The notes: generated from the letters alone by a model not told the origin. A stretch of 64,000 bases of DNA from Hyphomonas chukchiensis (GCF_000682695.1 NZ_AWFG01000052.1:62001-126000), one strand, 5' to 3'. Shown: positions 45,810 through 56,468, counted from the first letter of the stretch. Translations and numbers: made by a program.

Positions 45810-46461
45810 CTAACCCGGTGGGGCGGTGGCCTTGTAGTGGGCGGCGGCGTTGAGAAATTCGGCGTCGGCGCGCAGGTCAGGGTCGAGGCGCTGGCGGTTG
45901 AGGCCCGGAACATTGTCGAAATTGAAGGGCACGGGGCGCTTGGCGCCGGCAGCGCGGCGCCGGGCGAGCCAGCGGGCAAGACGTTTGGCGTGGGCGTCGG
46001 GGTAATTGATGACATCCTGCAGGGCCATGATGCGGGCCAGAAGCCTTGCACCAGACTGCGGCGCCCGCGGGGGGCGTTGCGGCCTGGGCGGAAGCGGCGG
46101 GCCGTCGAGGAAGCGGATGCGGGGGCCTTTGGGGTTCGGTGAAGCGGAATGCAGCCTTCCGGGACGCCGCCCCTGCCTGCGCAGGGGATACGGGAGATGG
46201 GTGAGTCGGAGCGTGAACCGCGTGGCCGGAGGGTCCGGCTTTCGCAGGAGGCACGGACACTTCAGGCGCAATCAGGTAGAGGAGACGCCGGGCCATGGCT
46301 TCGCCGGGTTTGAGGACCGCCAACACTTTCGCGGCAAGGCCGCGTGGCAGGACGTCGAGGGCTTCACCGAAGAAGGCGAGCGCCATGCCCACAATCGAGC
46401 CGAGGCGCAGCCAGCTCTCGGGCGCCACAATCTCCATGTCCTGATCATCGAGCGGAAACAT
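45810..46461 (-). pseudogene. Small gene of unknown function, apparently frameshifted by a palindromic element
   Basis: Two overlapping minus-strand frames each hold protein-like sequence at opposite ends. From 46461 the first reads MFPLDDQDMEIVAPESWLRL and continues with GEALDVLPRGLAAKVLAVL to about LLYLIAPEVSVPP, then turns into Pro/Ala-rich nonsense. The other frame reads nonsense first, then GPRIRFLDGPP and ARIMALQDVINYPDAHAKRL to a stop at 45810. A palindromic segment (about 46150-46255) lies at the switch. The simplest reading is one gene of about 190 codons interrupted by the insertion. It follows the DUF3137 gene by 51 bp. I do not recognise the family. Confidence 0.5.
46150..46255. 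repeat. Palindromic element inside the disrupted gene (approximate borders)
   Basis: This segment contains CCCCTGC-CTGC-GCAGGGG (46170-46187) and CCGGA-GGG-TCCGG (46226-46238), two perfect stem-loops about 40 bp apart. The double-hairpin design and the shared GGGAGATGGG motif (46192-46201, and 45783-45792 in the neighbouring repeat) suggest a related mobile palindrome. Borders are estimated from where the protein-like sequence stops and resumes. Confidence 0.45.
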
Positions 46462-46512
46462 GCAAGCATTGTAGGCATGATTTTGCAGGGGGCGGAGAGA
46501 GGCGCGGTTTTC

Positions 46513-47694
46513 CTACAGTTTGTCCGCCGCCCAGTCGCGGGTGAGGAAGCCGTCGATGACGTCGCAGACCAAGCCGAGTTCGATGAGGGCGGTGGTGAAG
46601 CGGGCCGGGTCGACAAGGGGTTTGAAGATGGAGCCGGCCTCGAACTGGTTGGGGGCTTCGAGCGCGATTGTCATGTGGCCGTCCTCGAACACGCCGCGCA
46701 GCTTTCCCCCGGAGAAGTGGCGCTCCAGCGCGAGGAGGCGTTCGAGACGGTCGGGCGTCAGCAGGAGCCGGGCTTCGACCTGGTCATTGGAATAGACGGT
46801 GAAGGCCTTGTCGAGTTCGGCGGAGATGAGGCGGACCTTGCTGAGGTCTTTCGAGGCCTTCCCGCGCTTCCACCAGCGCGACCGGGCGAGGAGTGTGCGG
46901 CCGAGGAAGCGCTGGGGATATTCGACGTGGAAGAGGAGGCCCTGAAAGACGGTGCCGCCATTGTCGCCGCTCGTTTCGAGGCGGCATTCGACCAAAGCGA
47001 AGTTGGCACCGGCGCGGGTGCCCTTGATCAGGTCTTCAAAGGCGCGGGAATCGTGGCCCGGCAGGAGGCTGGCGCTTTCGAGGATGTCGTAAGCGGGGGT
47101 CGGGCAATCCGGGCCGGTGGCATTGGAGCTGCCGAAACTGGCGCTGCCGAAGGGCGTGGTGATGCGCGTCTGGCCGCCGCGCTTGCGTTTCCTGCCCGTC
47201 CTGGCGCCAGGCGTGCCGTATGTCTTCTGGTAGGCGCGGCCGACGGCGACGAAGCTTTTCAGGTCGGTGACGCGGGAGACGTCCGGCGAGAGTGTTTCGT
47301 AGGTGAAGTCGAAGCATTGGCAGGCCGCGCCGAGGACGAGTTCCTTCGTGGTGGCCTTCATGTGGTAGACCTTGAGCCAGTCGAGCCCTGAGACGAGGAC
47401 GACGGAAATGCCCGAACCGAAGAAGAGGACGATGGGCCAGCCGCCGAGCAGGAACGGGAATGGCACCGACAGGACCAGCAGCAGGAGCATGGGCAGCACC
47501 GCGGCGATGATCGTCTTGCGCCAGGCCTTTTTGACAGTGGTGCGCCGGTCTGCTTCGCGGGCCTGAAGGGCCGGCGCGAGAGTTTCGCCCCAGATGCGCG
47601 GGCCGGAGAAGAATTCGGGCCGTGTGAGCGCAATCGCTTCCAGTGCGGGCACTTTAACGGGCTGGCCCGAAGCGTCATATGCCAGTTTAACCAT
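46513..47694 (-). CDS. DUF3137 domain membrane protein
   Basis: The protein (393 residues) has two adjacent transmembrane helices at about 62-105 (IIAAVLPMLLLLVLSVPFPFLL and IVLFFGSGISVVLVSGL). A large cytoplasmic DUF3137-type domain follows, with ALVECRLETSGDNGGTVFQG, VRLISAELDKAFTVYSNDQVEARLLLTPD and FEDGHMTIALE. The function of the family is unknown. GGAGGGG precedes the ATG. It diverges from groES across about 210 bp and is followed by the disrupted small gene. Confidence 0.75.
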   Translation of the reverse strand: MVKLAYDASGQPVKVPALEAIALTRPEFFSGPRIWGETLAPALQAREADRRTTVKKAWRKTIIAAVLPMLLLLVLSVPFPFLLGGWPIVLFFGSGISVVLVSGLDWLKVYHMKATTKELVLGAACQCFDFTYETLSPDVSRVTDLKSFVAVGRAYQKTYGTPGARTGRKRKRGGQTRITTPFGSASFGSSNATGPDCPTPAYDILESASLLPGHDSRAFEDLIKGTRAGANFALVECRLETSGDNGGTVFQGLLFHVEYPQRFLGRTLLARSRWWKRGKASKDLSKVRLISAELDKAFTVYSNDQVEARLLLTPDRLERLLALERHFSGGKLRGVFEDGHMTIALEAPNQFEAGSIFKPLVDPARFTTALIELGLVCDVIDGFLTRDWAADKL

Positions 47695-47768
47695 GCCCTG
47701 CCCCTCCAGATGCCTGATTTCATAGCATCCCTGGCCCTTTGGCGAACAAAATATTCACGGCTGGCCCG

Positions 47769-47797
47769 TTGACGCGCGCCTTAAGCCCTCCTAACTC
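47769..47797 (+). promoter_or_regulatory. Candidate groESL promoter
   Basis: TTGACG (47769-47774) and TAACTC (47792-47797) are spaced by 17 bases. The transcription start expected near 47804 lies directly before the CIRCE operator, the usual arrangement for HrcA control. Confidence 0.5.
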
Positions 47798-47807
47798 CGC
47801 TGCAGCG

Positions 47808-47834
47808 TTAGCAGTCGGGCCGGGTGAGTGCTAG
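47808..47834 (+). promoter_or_regulatory. CIRCE operator (HrcA binding site) of groESL
   Basis: TTAGCAGTC (47808-47816), nine bases, then GAGTGCTAG (47826-47834) matches the CIRCE consensus TTAGCACTC-N9-GAGTGCTAA with one change in each arm. HrcA should bind it and repress groESL until heat stress. The right arm also forms a separate perfect palindrome, GAGTGCTAGCACTC (47826-47839). Confidence 0.85.
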
Positions 47835-47906
47835 CACTCCTCTCCGTTCCAGAGCCAACGCCCCAGATTCAACCCCGAACCTACGTAGAAAAGCGAGAGG
47901 CTCAAT

Positions 47907-48200
47907 ATGAAACTTCGTCCCCTCCACGACCGCGTTGTCGTGCGCCGCGTCAAGGAAGAAGAGAAATCCAAAGGCGGGATCATCATTCCCGACACCGCCA
48001 AGGAAAAACCACAGGAAGGCGTCGTTGTCGCCGTTGGCGCTGGCCTTCTTGATGATAACGGCAAGCGCATCCCGCTCGACGTGAAAGCGAAAGACCGTGT
48101 CCTGTTCGGCAAATGGTCCGGTACCGAAGTCACCGTCGAAGGCGAAGAGCTGCTCATCATGAAAGAGAGCGACATCATGGGCGTGCTGGAGTCCAAATAG
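47907..48200 (+). CDS. groES: Co-chaperonin GroES
   Basis: The protein (97 residues) is a complete Gro[22 protein letters not shown] at the start, the mobile loop [18 protein letters not shown], which binds the GroEL apical domain, and ESDIMGVLE at the C-terminus. It forms the heptameric lid on GroEL. AGAGG lies upstream of the ATG. A CIRCE operator precedes it, and groEL follows after 58 bp. Confidence 0.97.
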   Translation: MKLRPLHDRVVVRRVKEEEKSKGGIIIPDTAKEKPQEGVVVAVGAGLLDDNGKRIPLDVKAKDRVLFGKWSGTEVTVEGEELLIMKESDIMGVLESK

Positions 48201-48252
48201 GCTCCCACCCCTGCCGCGATCTCCTGAAATTCCAAACCATTCAAAGAGGTAA

Positions 48253-49902
<1,650 letters not shown>

Positions 49903-49932
49903 TCCAGGCCCCAAGCCTACCGAAACGAACAG

Positions 49933-49961
49933 ACGGCCCTCCGGAAACGGAGGGCCGTTTT
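49933..49961 (+). terminator. Intrinsic terminator of groESL
   Basis: ACGGCCCTCCG (49933-49943), loop GAAA, then CGGAGGGCCGT (49948-49958) form a perfect 11-bp stem followed by T residues. It lies 30 bases after the groEL stop. Confidence 0.9.
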
Positions 49962-50009
49962 GCCATGTGCGACACTAGCGCAATTGCCCGCCTCTTGGCG
50001 GCTGGCTAA

Positions 50010-50465
50010 GTGAGCGGCATGCGCAAGGGCCTGCTCTCTCGTATTGCCATGTTCCGGGCGGTCGCCACGCTGATGCTGGTGGCCCTGCTGGTGCGCGCTG
50101 CTGTGCCGACCGGCTGGATGATTGCGCCGGCCGGGACGGGCGGCGGATTCACGATCGAGCTGTGCTCCGGGCGGACCGTTGTGGTCGACCCGGTGAGCCG
50201 CAAGGTGACCGGCCTGCATGGCGACGAAGAGCCGGATCAGCCTTCCGACAGCGCCCCTGATGGCGACCATGGCGATCCGGGCCATATGGCGCCGTGTCCG
50301 TTTGCGACCGCGTCAATCATGGTGCAGGCGGATGCGGGCCATGCGTTCGATGTGCCTGCGATTCTGCGCCACAATGACCGCACACTGCCGCCGCTGCGGG
50401 CACCACCTGCCGCACGCGTCATTACCGCTCCCCTGCCGGCACGCGGGCCGCCTCTCTTCAGCTGA
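50010..50465 (+). CDS. DUF2946-like membrane or exported protein, upstream of a TonB receptor
   Basis: The protein (151 residues) has one hydrophobic N-terminal segment (VATLMLVALLVRAAVPTGWMI) and paired cysteines in IELCSG and APCPFA. A His/Asp/Met-rich stretch lies between them (GDHGDPGHMAPC), resembling DUF2946 proteins that accompany metal-related TonB receptors. It could bind a metal such as copper or iron in the periplasm. The start is GTG 50010 or ATG 50019; no strong ribosome site decides. It precedes the TonB receptor by about 70 bp on the same strand. Confidence 0.6.
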   Translation: MSGMRKGLLSRIAMFRAVATLMLVALLVRAAVPTGWMIAPAGTGGGFTIELCSGRTVVVDPVSRKVTGLHGDEEPDQPSDSAPDGDHGDPGHMAPCPFATASIMVQADAGHAFDVPAILRHNDRTLPPLRAPPAARVITAPLPARGPPLFS

Positions 50466-50533
50466 CACTGAACCGCTAACCCTGTCAGACCAAGCGCGCG
50501 CCCATGGCCGCGCCAGAAGAGAAATACCTTTCA

Positions 50534-52540
50534 ATGAAACATCTCAAATCGGGCTCCCGCGTGAGCCTTTTCGCGCTGGGCGCCGTGCTCGGCTGTGCGC
50601 CATTCGCTGCTGCGGATGATGCGACGCTCTATCAGGACACGATCATCGTGACCGACAATGCCAGCACGCTGGAAGCCGAAGCGCTGGTGGCGAAGACGCC
50701 GGGCGGCGCGGACGTGGTGCCGCACGAGGACTATGCCGACCGCTTTCTGGTCTCCCTGCGCGATACGCTGGCCTTCTCGCCGGGCGTCTACACGCAGCCG
50801 CGCTTCGGGCAGGAAGTGCGGATTTCAATTCGGGGATCGGGCCTCAGCCGCGGATATCACATGCGCGGCCTGACGCTGTTGCAGGACGGCGTGCCGATCA
50901 ACCTGGCCGACGACAATGGCGACTTCCAGGAGCTGGAGCCGATCTTCTTCGACCATCTGGAAGTGTTCCGGGGATCGAACGCCCTGCGCTATGGATCGGG
51001 CACGCTGGGCGGCGCGATCAATGGCGTGACGCCGACGGGCCGGACGGCACCGGGCGTCTATGTGCGGGCCGATGTGGGCAGCAATGACACGGCGCGCCTG
51101 CTTGTCTCGGGCGGCATGGCGGGGGGCCGGCTGGACGCCTGGGGGGCTGTGAGCGCGGATACATCCGATGGTGACCGCGACCATGCCAAGCGCGAGTCCG
51201 TGCGCTTCAACGGAAATGTGGGCTACGCGGTGACCGACCGGATCACGACGCGCTTCTATGCCAGTGTGAACCAGCTGAACCAGGAATTGCCGGGCGCGCT
51301 GACCGAAACGGTGGCGCTGAATGAACCGAAGACCGGCAACTTCACGGGTGATCAGGGCCGCGATATCGAGTCCGTGCGCCTGCAGAACCAGACGACCATT
51401 GCGTTCGACAATAGCGAGCTTAAGCTCGGCGTGTTCCTGAACGACAAGTCGCTGCATCACCCTATCTTCCAAGTGATCGAGCAGGACACGCAGGACAGGG
51501 GCGCCTTTGCGCGCTGGGACTGGGCGGGCGACCGCTGGGAAGCCACGATTGGCGGCGAGGCCCGCTTCGGCGATGTCGATTACCAGCGCTATATCAACAA
51601 TGATGGCGCGAGCGCCGCGCTGGCCTTCGATGCGGACCAGAAGGCCTATACGCGCAATGTCTATTCCGAACTGCGCTATCACGCGACCGACAGGCTGACG
51701 CTGATCGGTGGCGGCATCTATGCCAATGGCAAGCGCGAGCAGTTCGAGAAGTTCAACCTGTTCTCGGGTGGCGCGACCGGCGTGAAGGGGGAGAAGGAAT
51801 TCAATGCCTTCTCGCCGAAGCTTGGCGTGCTGTATGCGGCGACGCCGGACATTCAGGTCTATGGCAACCTGAGCAAGTCGGCCGAATTCCCCGGCTATGG
51901 TGAGCTGGCGCAGGTGGCGGCGTTCGTGCCGGTGGAGAAGCAGACGGCGTGGACCCTGGAGGCCGGTACGCGCGGCAGGAAGGGCATCGCGGAATGGGAC
52001 GTGTCTGTCTATCGGTCCGAGATTGATGGCGAGCTGCTTCAGTATACGGTGAATGCGGACATTCCCGCTTCCACGTTCAATGGTGACCAGACGGTGCATC
52101 AGGGCGTCGAGGCCGGGCTGTCGCTGCAGCTGAACGACTGGCTACGCCTGCGGCAGGTCTACACCTATTCGGACTTCAGGTTCGATGACGATGTGCAATA
52201 TGGCGACAACCGGCTGCCGGTTGTGCCGGAACATGTTTACCGCGCCGAGCTGCGCGTGGGCACGGACCGGCTGCATGTGGCGCCGAGTGTGGAATGGGTT
52301 CCGGAGGGGCCCTATGCCGACTATAACAACACGAAGCAGGTCGACGGCTACGTGCTGCTGGGCGCGACAGCCAGCTGGAGTGTGAATGACCGCATGGACC
52401 TGTTCCTTGATGCAAGGAACCTCGGCGGCGAGAAGGCCATCGGCGATGTCAGCGCGGCGATCACCGCGACCGATGCGTCGGCGATCTACTATCCTGTGGA
52501 ACGCCGGGCCGTGTTCGGCGGCATCCGGGCGAGGTTCTAG
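50534..52540 (+). CDS. TonB-dependent outer-membrane receptor (siderophore or metal type)
   Basis: The protein (668 residues) has a signal peptide (VSLFALGAVLGCAPFAAA), a plug domain with RISIRGSGLSRGYHMRGLTLLQDGVPIN and FRGSNALRYGSGTLGGAIN, and a barrel ending in the phenylalanine of GGIRARF. Early DTIIVT may be the TonB box. It imports a ligand across the outer membrane with energy from TonB. I choose ATG 50534 for the signal peptide; an in-frame ATG at 50504 adds ten residues. The PepSY protein downstream and the metal-motif protein upstream suggest an iron-siderophore or copper ligand. Confidence 0.9.
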   Translation: MKHLKSGSRVSLFALGAVLGCAPFAAADDATLYQDTIIVTDNASTLEAEALVAKTPGGADVVPHEDYADRFLVSLRDTLAFSPGVYTQPRFGQEVRISIRGSGLSRGYHMRGLTLLQDGVPINLADDNGDFQELEPIFFDHLEVFRGSNALRYGSGTLGGAINGVTPTGRTAPGVYVRADVGSNDTARLLVSGGMAGGRLDAWGAVSADTSDGDRDHAKRESVRFNGNVGYAVTDRITTRFYASVNQLNQELPGALTETVALNEPKTGNFTGDQGRDIESVRLQNQTTIAFDNSELKLGVFLNDKSLHHPIFQVIEQDTQDRGAFARWDWAGDRWEATIGGEARFGDVDYQRYINNDGASAALAFDADQKAYTRNVYSELRYHATDRLTLIGGGIYANGKREQFEKFNLFSGGATGVKGEKEFNAFSPKLGVLYAATPDIQVYGNLSKSAEFPGYGELAQVAAFVPVEKQTAWTLEAGTRGRKGIAEWDVSVYRSEIDGELLQYTVNADIPASTFNGDQTVHQGVEAGLSLQLNDWLRLRQVYTYSDFRFDDDVQYGDNRLPVVPEHVYRAELRVGTDRLHVAPSVEWVPEGPYADYNNTKQVDGYVLLGATASWSVNDRMDLFLDARNLGGEKAIGDVSAAITATDASAIYYPVERRAVFGGIRARF

Positions 52541-52544
52541 GACC

Positions 52545-53903
52545 ATGGCGAGCGCATTCCGATCAGGGCTGCAGCACCGCGTCTGGCGCTGGCATTTCAT
52601 GGCCGGCCTGGTGGTCATCCCCTTTGTTGTGATCCTGGCCCTGACGGGGGCGACCTACCTGTTCAAGCCGCAGGTGGAGGCCGCCGTGGAGGCCGGGATC
52701 AATGCAAAGGCGTCAGGGGCGGCGGGCGCGATGCTGCCCGCCGACGCGCTGGTCGCGACTGCGCTCGCTGCCCATGAGGGCTATGTTCTCAAACGCTATG
52801 TGTTGCCGGACGGCCCGGAGGATTTGACGGCGGAAGTGGAGATCGTTGGCGACGGGCCGGCGCGCTATCTCTGGCTCGATACGCATACGGGCGCCATCCT
52901 GCATGACGTGAAATCCGATGGGCGCATCATGACATTTGTGTCGCGCATCCATGGCACGCTGCTGGGGGGCAATCGCGGCTCGCTCGTGGTGGAGACGATG
53001 GCATCGTGGACGATCATCCTGATCGTGACGGGCCTGTATCTCTGGTGGCCGCGCGGTGTCGCGTGGTGGCGCGTGTTTGTTCCGGACTTTTCGGTGCGCC
53101 TCGGGCGGCGGGACATGTGGAAGAAGCTGCATGGTAGTGCGGGTGCGTGGATCGGCGCGCTGGTGCTGGTAATGCTGCTGTCGGGCCTGCCGTGGACACA
53201 GGTATGGGGCGCAGGGTTCACGCGGGCGAAGGCGCTGGCGGGGCTGAAGACGCCCGGGCAGGAATGGTTCGTGACGCTGCAGTCCGGCGGGGCCCATGCG
53301 GGGCACGACATGGGCGGTGCAGCCCTCTGGAAGACCGGCAGTGAGGCAGACGAGAATGCCATGATCGCCGGGATGGGCGAGATGGCGCCTGCCGGGATTT
53401 CGCTGCAGGACGTGGTGGACAAGGTGGTGCCGCAGGGCCTGTGGGCGCCGGTGAACATTCAGCCGCCGCGCGGCGAGAATGGCGTGTGGACGGTGCGGGC
53501 GATGCCGCAGTTCCGCCCGCGCTATGAGACCGTCCATTATGACAAATGGACGGGCGATGAAGTGATGCGCATCCGATTTGCCGACCAGAATGTGGCGGAC
53601 CGGACCGTGGCCTATGGCGTGGCCTTCCACGAGGGAGCGCTGTTCGGCTGGGCAAACCAGGTGCTGGGCGTGATCGCGGCGCTAGGCGTGGTGATGTTGA
53701 GCGTGACCGGCGGCGTTATGTGGTGGAAGCGGCGCCCGAAAGGCCATATCGGCGTGCCGCCCATGCCGGCGGACCGGCGGATCGCAGCAGGCGTCATTAT
53801 ACTGATTGTTGCGCTTGCCCTGTTCCTGCCGATGGCGGGCGTGACACTGCTAGCGGCACTTGGTCTGGACACGGCATGGCGCGCGGCGACTGCGAAACGC
53901 TGA
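52545..53903 (+). CDS. PepSY-associated transmembrane protein
   Basis: The protein (452 residues) starts HRVWRWHFMAGLVVIPFVVILALTGA, the first helix of the PepSY_TM family. Further helices follow: IILIVTGLYLWWPRG, LVLVMLLSGLPWTQVW, VLGVIAALGVVMLSVTGGVMWW and a C-terminal pair. A periplasmic loop carries GAHAGHDMGG. Such proteins often act beside siderophore receptors and may reduce or release iron in the periplasm. It begins four bases after the receptor stop, so the two are coupled. Confidence 0.85.
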   Translation: MASAFRSGLQHRVWRWHFMAGLVVIPFVVILALTGATYLFKPQVEAAVEAGINAKASGAAGAMLPADALVATALAAHEGYVLKRYVLPDGPEDLTAEVEIVGDGPARYLWLDTHTGAILHDVKSDGRIMTFVSRIHGTLLGGNRGSLVVETMASWTIILIVTGLYLWWPRGVAWWRVFVPDFSVRLGRRDMWKKLHGSAGAWIGALVLVMLLSGLPWTQVWGAGFTRAKALAGLKTPGQEWFVTLQSGGAHAGHDMGGAALWKTGSEADENAMIAGMGEMAPAGISLQDVVDKVVPQGLWAPVNIQPPRGENGVWTVRAMPQFRPRYETVHYDKWTGDEVMRIRFADQNVADRTVAYGVAFHEGALFGWANQVLGVIAALGVVMLSVTGGVMWWKRRPKGHIGVPPMPADRRIAAGVIILIVALALFLPMAGVTLLAALGLDTAWRAATAKR

Positions 53904-53960
53904 GGCCCGATCAGCGGAAGTTTCGTGACGGAACGGACAATAAATTGTGGCGACAGATAC

Positions 53961-53989
53961 TTGTAAGCTAACTGTCACGCCTTCGTCAC
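53961..53989 (+). promoter_or_regulatory. Pho-box-like triple direct repeat
   Basis: TTGTAAG (53961-53967), CTGTCAC (53972-53978) and TCGTCAC (53983-53989) are 7-base units spaced by 4 bases, giving the 11-bp period of PhoB sites (consensus CTGTCAT). The last two units are strong, the first is weak. It lies about 140 bp before a TonB receptor that is followed by a PhoD phosphatase, so phosphate-starvation control is likely. Confidence 0.6.
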
Positions 53990-54028
53990 CAAGAGGTCGT
54001 AGCTGACCCGATCAGCAGCACAGATCAT

Positions 54029-54080
54029 CCCCGTCGCAGAGTCGCGGCGGGGACTCCCACGCGCAGGCCAGTGGTCTGCG
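54029..54080 (+). promoter_or_regulatory. Two stable hairpins in the leader of the second TonB receptor
   Basis: CCCCGTCGC-AGAGTC-GCGGCGGGG (54029-54052) and CGCAGGCCA-G-TGGTCTGCG (54062-54080) form RNA stems of nine pairs each, counting one G-U wobble in each; the innermost pairs of the second would open to form its loop. They lie between the Pho-box-like repeat and the start codon at 54132. No U-run follows, so they are not simple terminators. They may protect the RNA or regulate it. Confidence 0.45.
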
Positions 54081-54131
54081 TGAACGGGAACGTGCGTGCG
54101 CGGGTCATACGTCTTAAACGAGGGAATAGTG

Positions 54132-56468
54132 ATGAATACTTACTGGAAAGCCGGCCTTCTGGCCGGGGTCAGCATGGGCCTGATACTGGGCGCCTATGCC
54201 GACGACGCCGCACCGACAGAGGACGAGTCGCGGTCACTCGACACGATCATCGTACTCGGTTCGCAGCAGACCTATTCGTCAGCCGAATCGACCGAAGCCA
54301 TGGCGCTGCAACAGTCGCCCGTGACGAGCCTCCTGGCGCAGATCGACAACCTGCCGGGCGTGCTGGTGACGGAAGGCGACGCGTTCGGCTTTGACGACTG
54401 GTCGACTGGCGTTGCCGTTCGCGGCTTCCAGAACAGCCTCGGCGAACAACAGGTCGGCATTACGGTTGACGGCATTCCGAACGGTGGTTCGGGTTATGGT
54501 GGCGGCTCGAAAGCCAACCGCTTTATCGACACGCAGAATGCCGGGTCAATCGAAGTGGCGCAGGGCACGGCCGACATTGCCTCGCGCTCGAACGAAGCCC
54601 TCGGCGGCACGCTGAACTTCACAACACAAAACCCGCTCGACGAGCGCCGCGTGCGTGTTTCGGCCTCACTGGGCGACTATGATGCCCAGCGTTTCTATGG
54701 CCGTTATGACAGTGGCTTCCTGGCCGACAACAAGACCAAGTTCTGGATCTCGCTGTCGACGCAGTCGGCCACAGACCATGTGAACCAGTCGGCTGACAAT
54801 AACCGCGACCACCTCGCCGCCAAGCTGCAGACCGAGCAGTTCGGCGTGGACTGGACGAGCTATTTTTCCTATGACGACACGCACGAGAACAACTACCAGC
54901 GCCTGTTCTCGCCAGCCGATTATGCGGCCGATCCGAACTCGGACCAGCTGACCGCCGACTGGACGGGCATTCCCTATATCGACCAGCTGTATCGCCAGGC
55001 CTGGGGCACGCTGCGCACGAACAGCCTGTTCTACCTGAAGGGCGAAAAGGAACTGTTCGACGGCTTCAACCTGGAAGTTGGCGTCTACCGTCATGACAAT
55101 GATGGCCGCGGCGACTGGGTGCCGCCTTACCTCGTCAATGTCGGCCAGTTTGGTGCTTCGACCAATCCGCTGGTCTATTATGTCGATGCGAGCGGCACGC
55201 CGCTGAACCCGACGCCAGGTTGCGTTTCGTCAATCACGTTCCCTTATGGCGGCGCGGGCCCGGAATATGACCCGGCCTGCTACGCGGACGGCGCTGTGCC
55301 GGTGCAGTCCTACCGCCACACGCATTACCAGAAAGAGCGGACCGGCGTTTACGGCGACTTCGAATGGCTGACGCCGATCAGCGACATGTTTGCCAACACG
55401 GTGCGCGGCGGCCTCTGGTATGAAGACGCGACACGGTACGAATATCGCGACTGGCACAAGCTGATCGATGCCCGTATCGGCGACAGCTATGACAGCACGC
55501 CTTACTGGACACAGTATAACCGCGAATTCCCGCAAACCACGTTCAAGTGGTATGTCGAGGACGTGGTGGAAGTTTCTGACTTCACCTTCCGTGTCGGCAT
55601 GAAACAATTCTCCAACGAGCTGGAACGCGTCGACAATTTCACGCCGAATGATCCGACCCTAAACTTCAAGGTATCGAGCGATTCCGACGTGCTGTTCTCG
55701 GGCGGCGCAGCATGGACCCCGTCGGCGATGCCAGGCGTGGAACTGTTTGCGGGCTATGCCGAGAACTTCAAGGCCATTCCGGACGGCGTTCTGGAAGTGC
55801 TGGGGGGTACCGGCGTGCCGGACCCGGAAACATCGAAGAACATGGAAGCCGGTGTGCGCTATGTCGGCGACCGCCTGCGCGGTTCGGTGACCTATTTCGA
55901 ATCCAAGTTTGAAAACCGTCTCTTCCCTGCCCCGACCGAGTCGGTTGGCGGCATCGACTACCTGGAATCGTCGAATGGCGGCTTCATCAATGGTGGCGGT
56001 ATCGACTCGAGCGGCGTGGAAGTGGCTGGCGAGTTCAGGGCCACGGACGCCCTGTCGCTGTTTGCATCGTACACTTACAATGACGCCACGATCCTCGGCA
56101 CGGGTGACACGGCCCTCGACGCGGCTGCGGGCATCTTTGTCGGCAACAAGGTGCCGAACATTCCGGAGAACATGTTCGTGCTCAGCGCCGACTATACGCA
56201 GGGCAACTTCAATGCAGGCCTGTCGACCAAATGGGTCGATGACCGGTTCGTGAACCTGTCGAACACCTGGGTGGCCGACAGCCATTACGAGGCGGACCTC
56301 TATGCGGGCGTCTCCGGTTCCGCGATCTCGGACGACCTGTCGAATGTCGACTTCAGACTGACCGTCAACAACCTGTTCGACCAGGACTACCTCGCCGGCA
56401 TCTCGGGCAATGGCGCCTGGATCTCGGCCCCGCGGACCGTGGTGTTCACGGTCACGGCGGACTTCTAG
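54132..56468 (+). CDS. TonB-dependent receptor, probably phosphate-regulated
   Basis: The protein (778 residues) has an N-terminal export signal ending near GAYADD, then DTIIVLGS as a possible TonB box. The plug domain has GVAVRGFQNSLGEQQVGITVDGIPNGG and EVAQGTADIASRSNEALGGTLNF, and the C-terminal barrel ends VVFTVTADF. I choose ATG 54132 with AGGGA ten bases upstream. The Pho-box-like repeat ahead and the PhoD phosphatase behind suggest it imports a phosphorylated compound, for example a phosphate ester or phytate fragment; this is inference. A terminator follows, 104 bp before phoD. Confidence 0.9.
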   Translation: MNTYWKAGLLAGVSMGLILGAYADDAAPTEDESRSLDTIIVLGSQQTYSSAESTEAMALQQSPVTSLLAQIDNLPGVLVTEGDAFGFDDWSTGVAVRGFQNSLGEQQVGITVDGIPNGGSGYGGGSKANRFIDTQNAGSIEVAQGTADIASRSNEALGGTLNFTTQNPLDERRVRVSASLGDYDAQRFYGRYDSGFLADNKTKFWISLSTQSATDHVNQSADNNRDHLAAKLQTEQFGVDWTSYFSYDDTHENNYQRLFSPADYAADPNSDQLTADWTGIPYIDQLYRQAWGTLRTNSLFYLKGEKELFDGFNLEVGVYRHDNDGRGDWVPPYLVNVGQFGASTNPLVYYVDASGTPLNPTPGCVSSITFPYGGAGPEYDPACYADGAVPVQSYRHTHYQKERTGVYGDFEWLTPISDMFANTVRGGLWYEDATRYEYRDWHKLIDARIGDSYDSTPYWTQYNREFPQTTFKWYVEDVVEVSDFTFRVGMKQFSNELERVDNFTPNDPTLNFKVSSDSDVLFSGGAAWTPSAMPGVELFAGYAENFKAIPDGVLEVLGGTGVPDPETSKNMEAGVRYVGDRLRGSVTYFESKFENRLFPAPTESVGGIDYLESSNGGFINGGGIDSSGVEVAGEFRATDALSLFASYTYNDATILGTGDTALDAAAGIFVGNKVPNIPENMFVLSADYTQGNFNAGLSTKWVDDRFVNLSNTWVADSHYEADLYAGVSGSAISDDLSNVDFRLTVNNLFDQDYLAGISGNGAWISAPRTVVFTVTADF

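Noticed and set aside
46006-47391. A 461-codon plus-strand frame opposite the DUF3137 gene
   Set aside because: It is low-complexity Gly/Glu/Ala-rich sequence antisense to a gene with clear membrane helices and a ribosome site.
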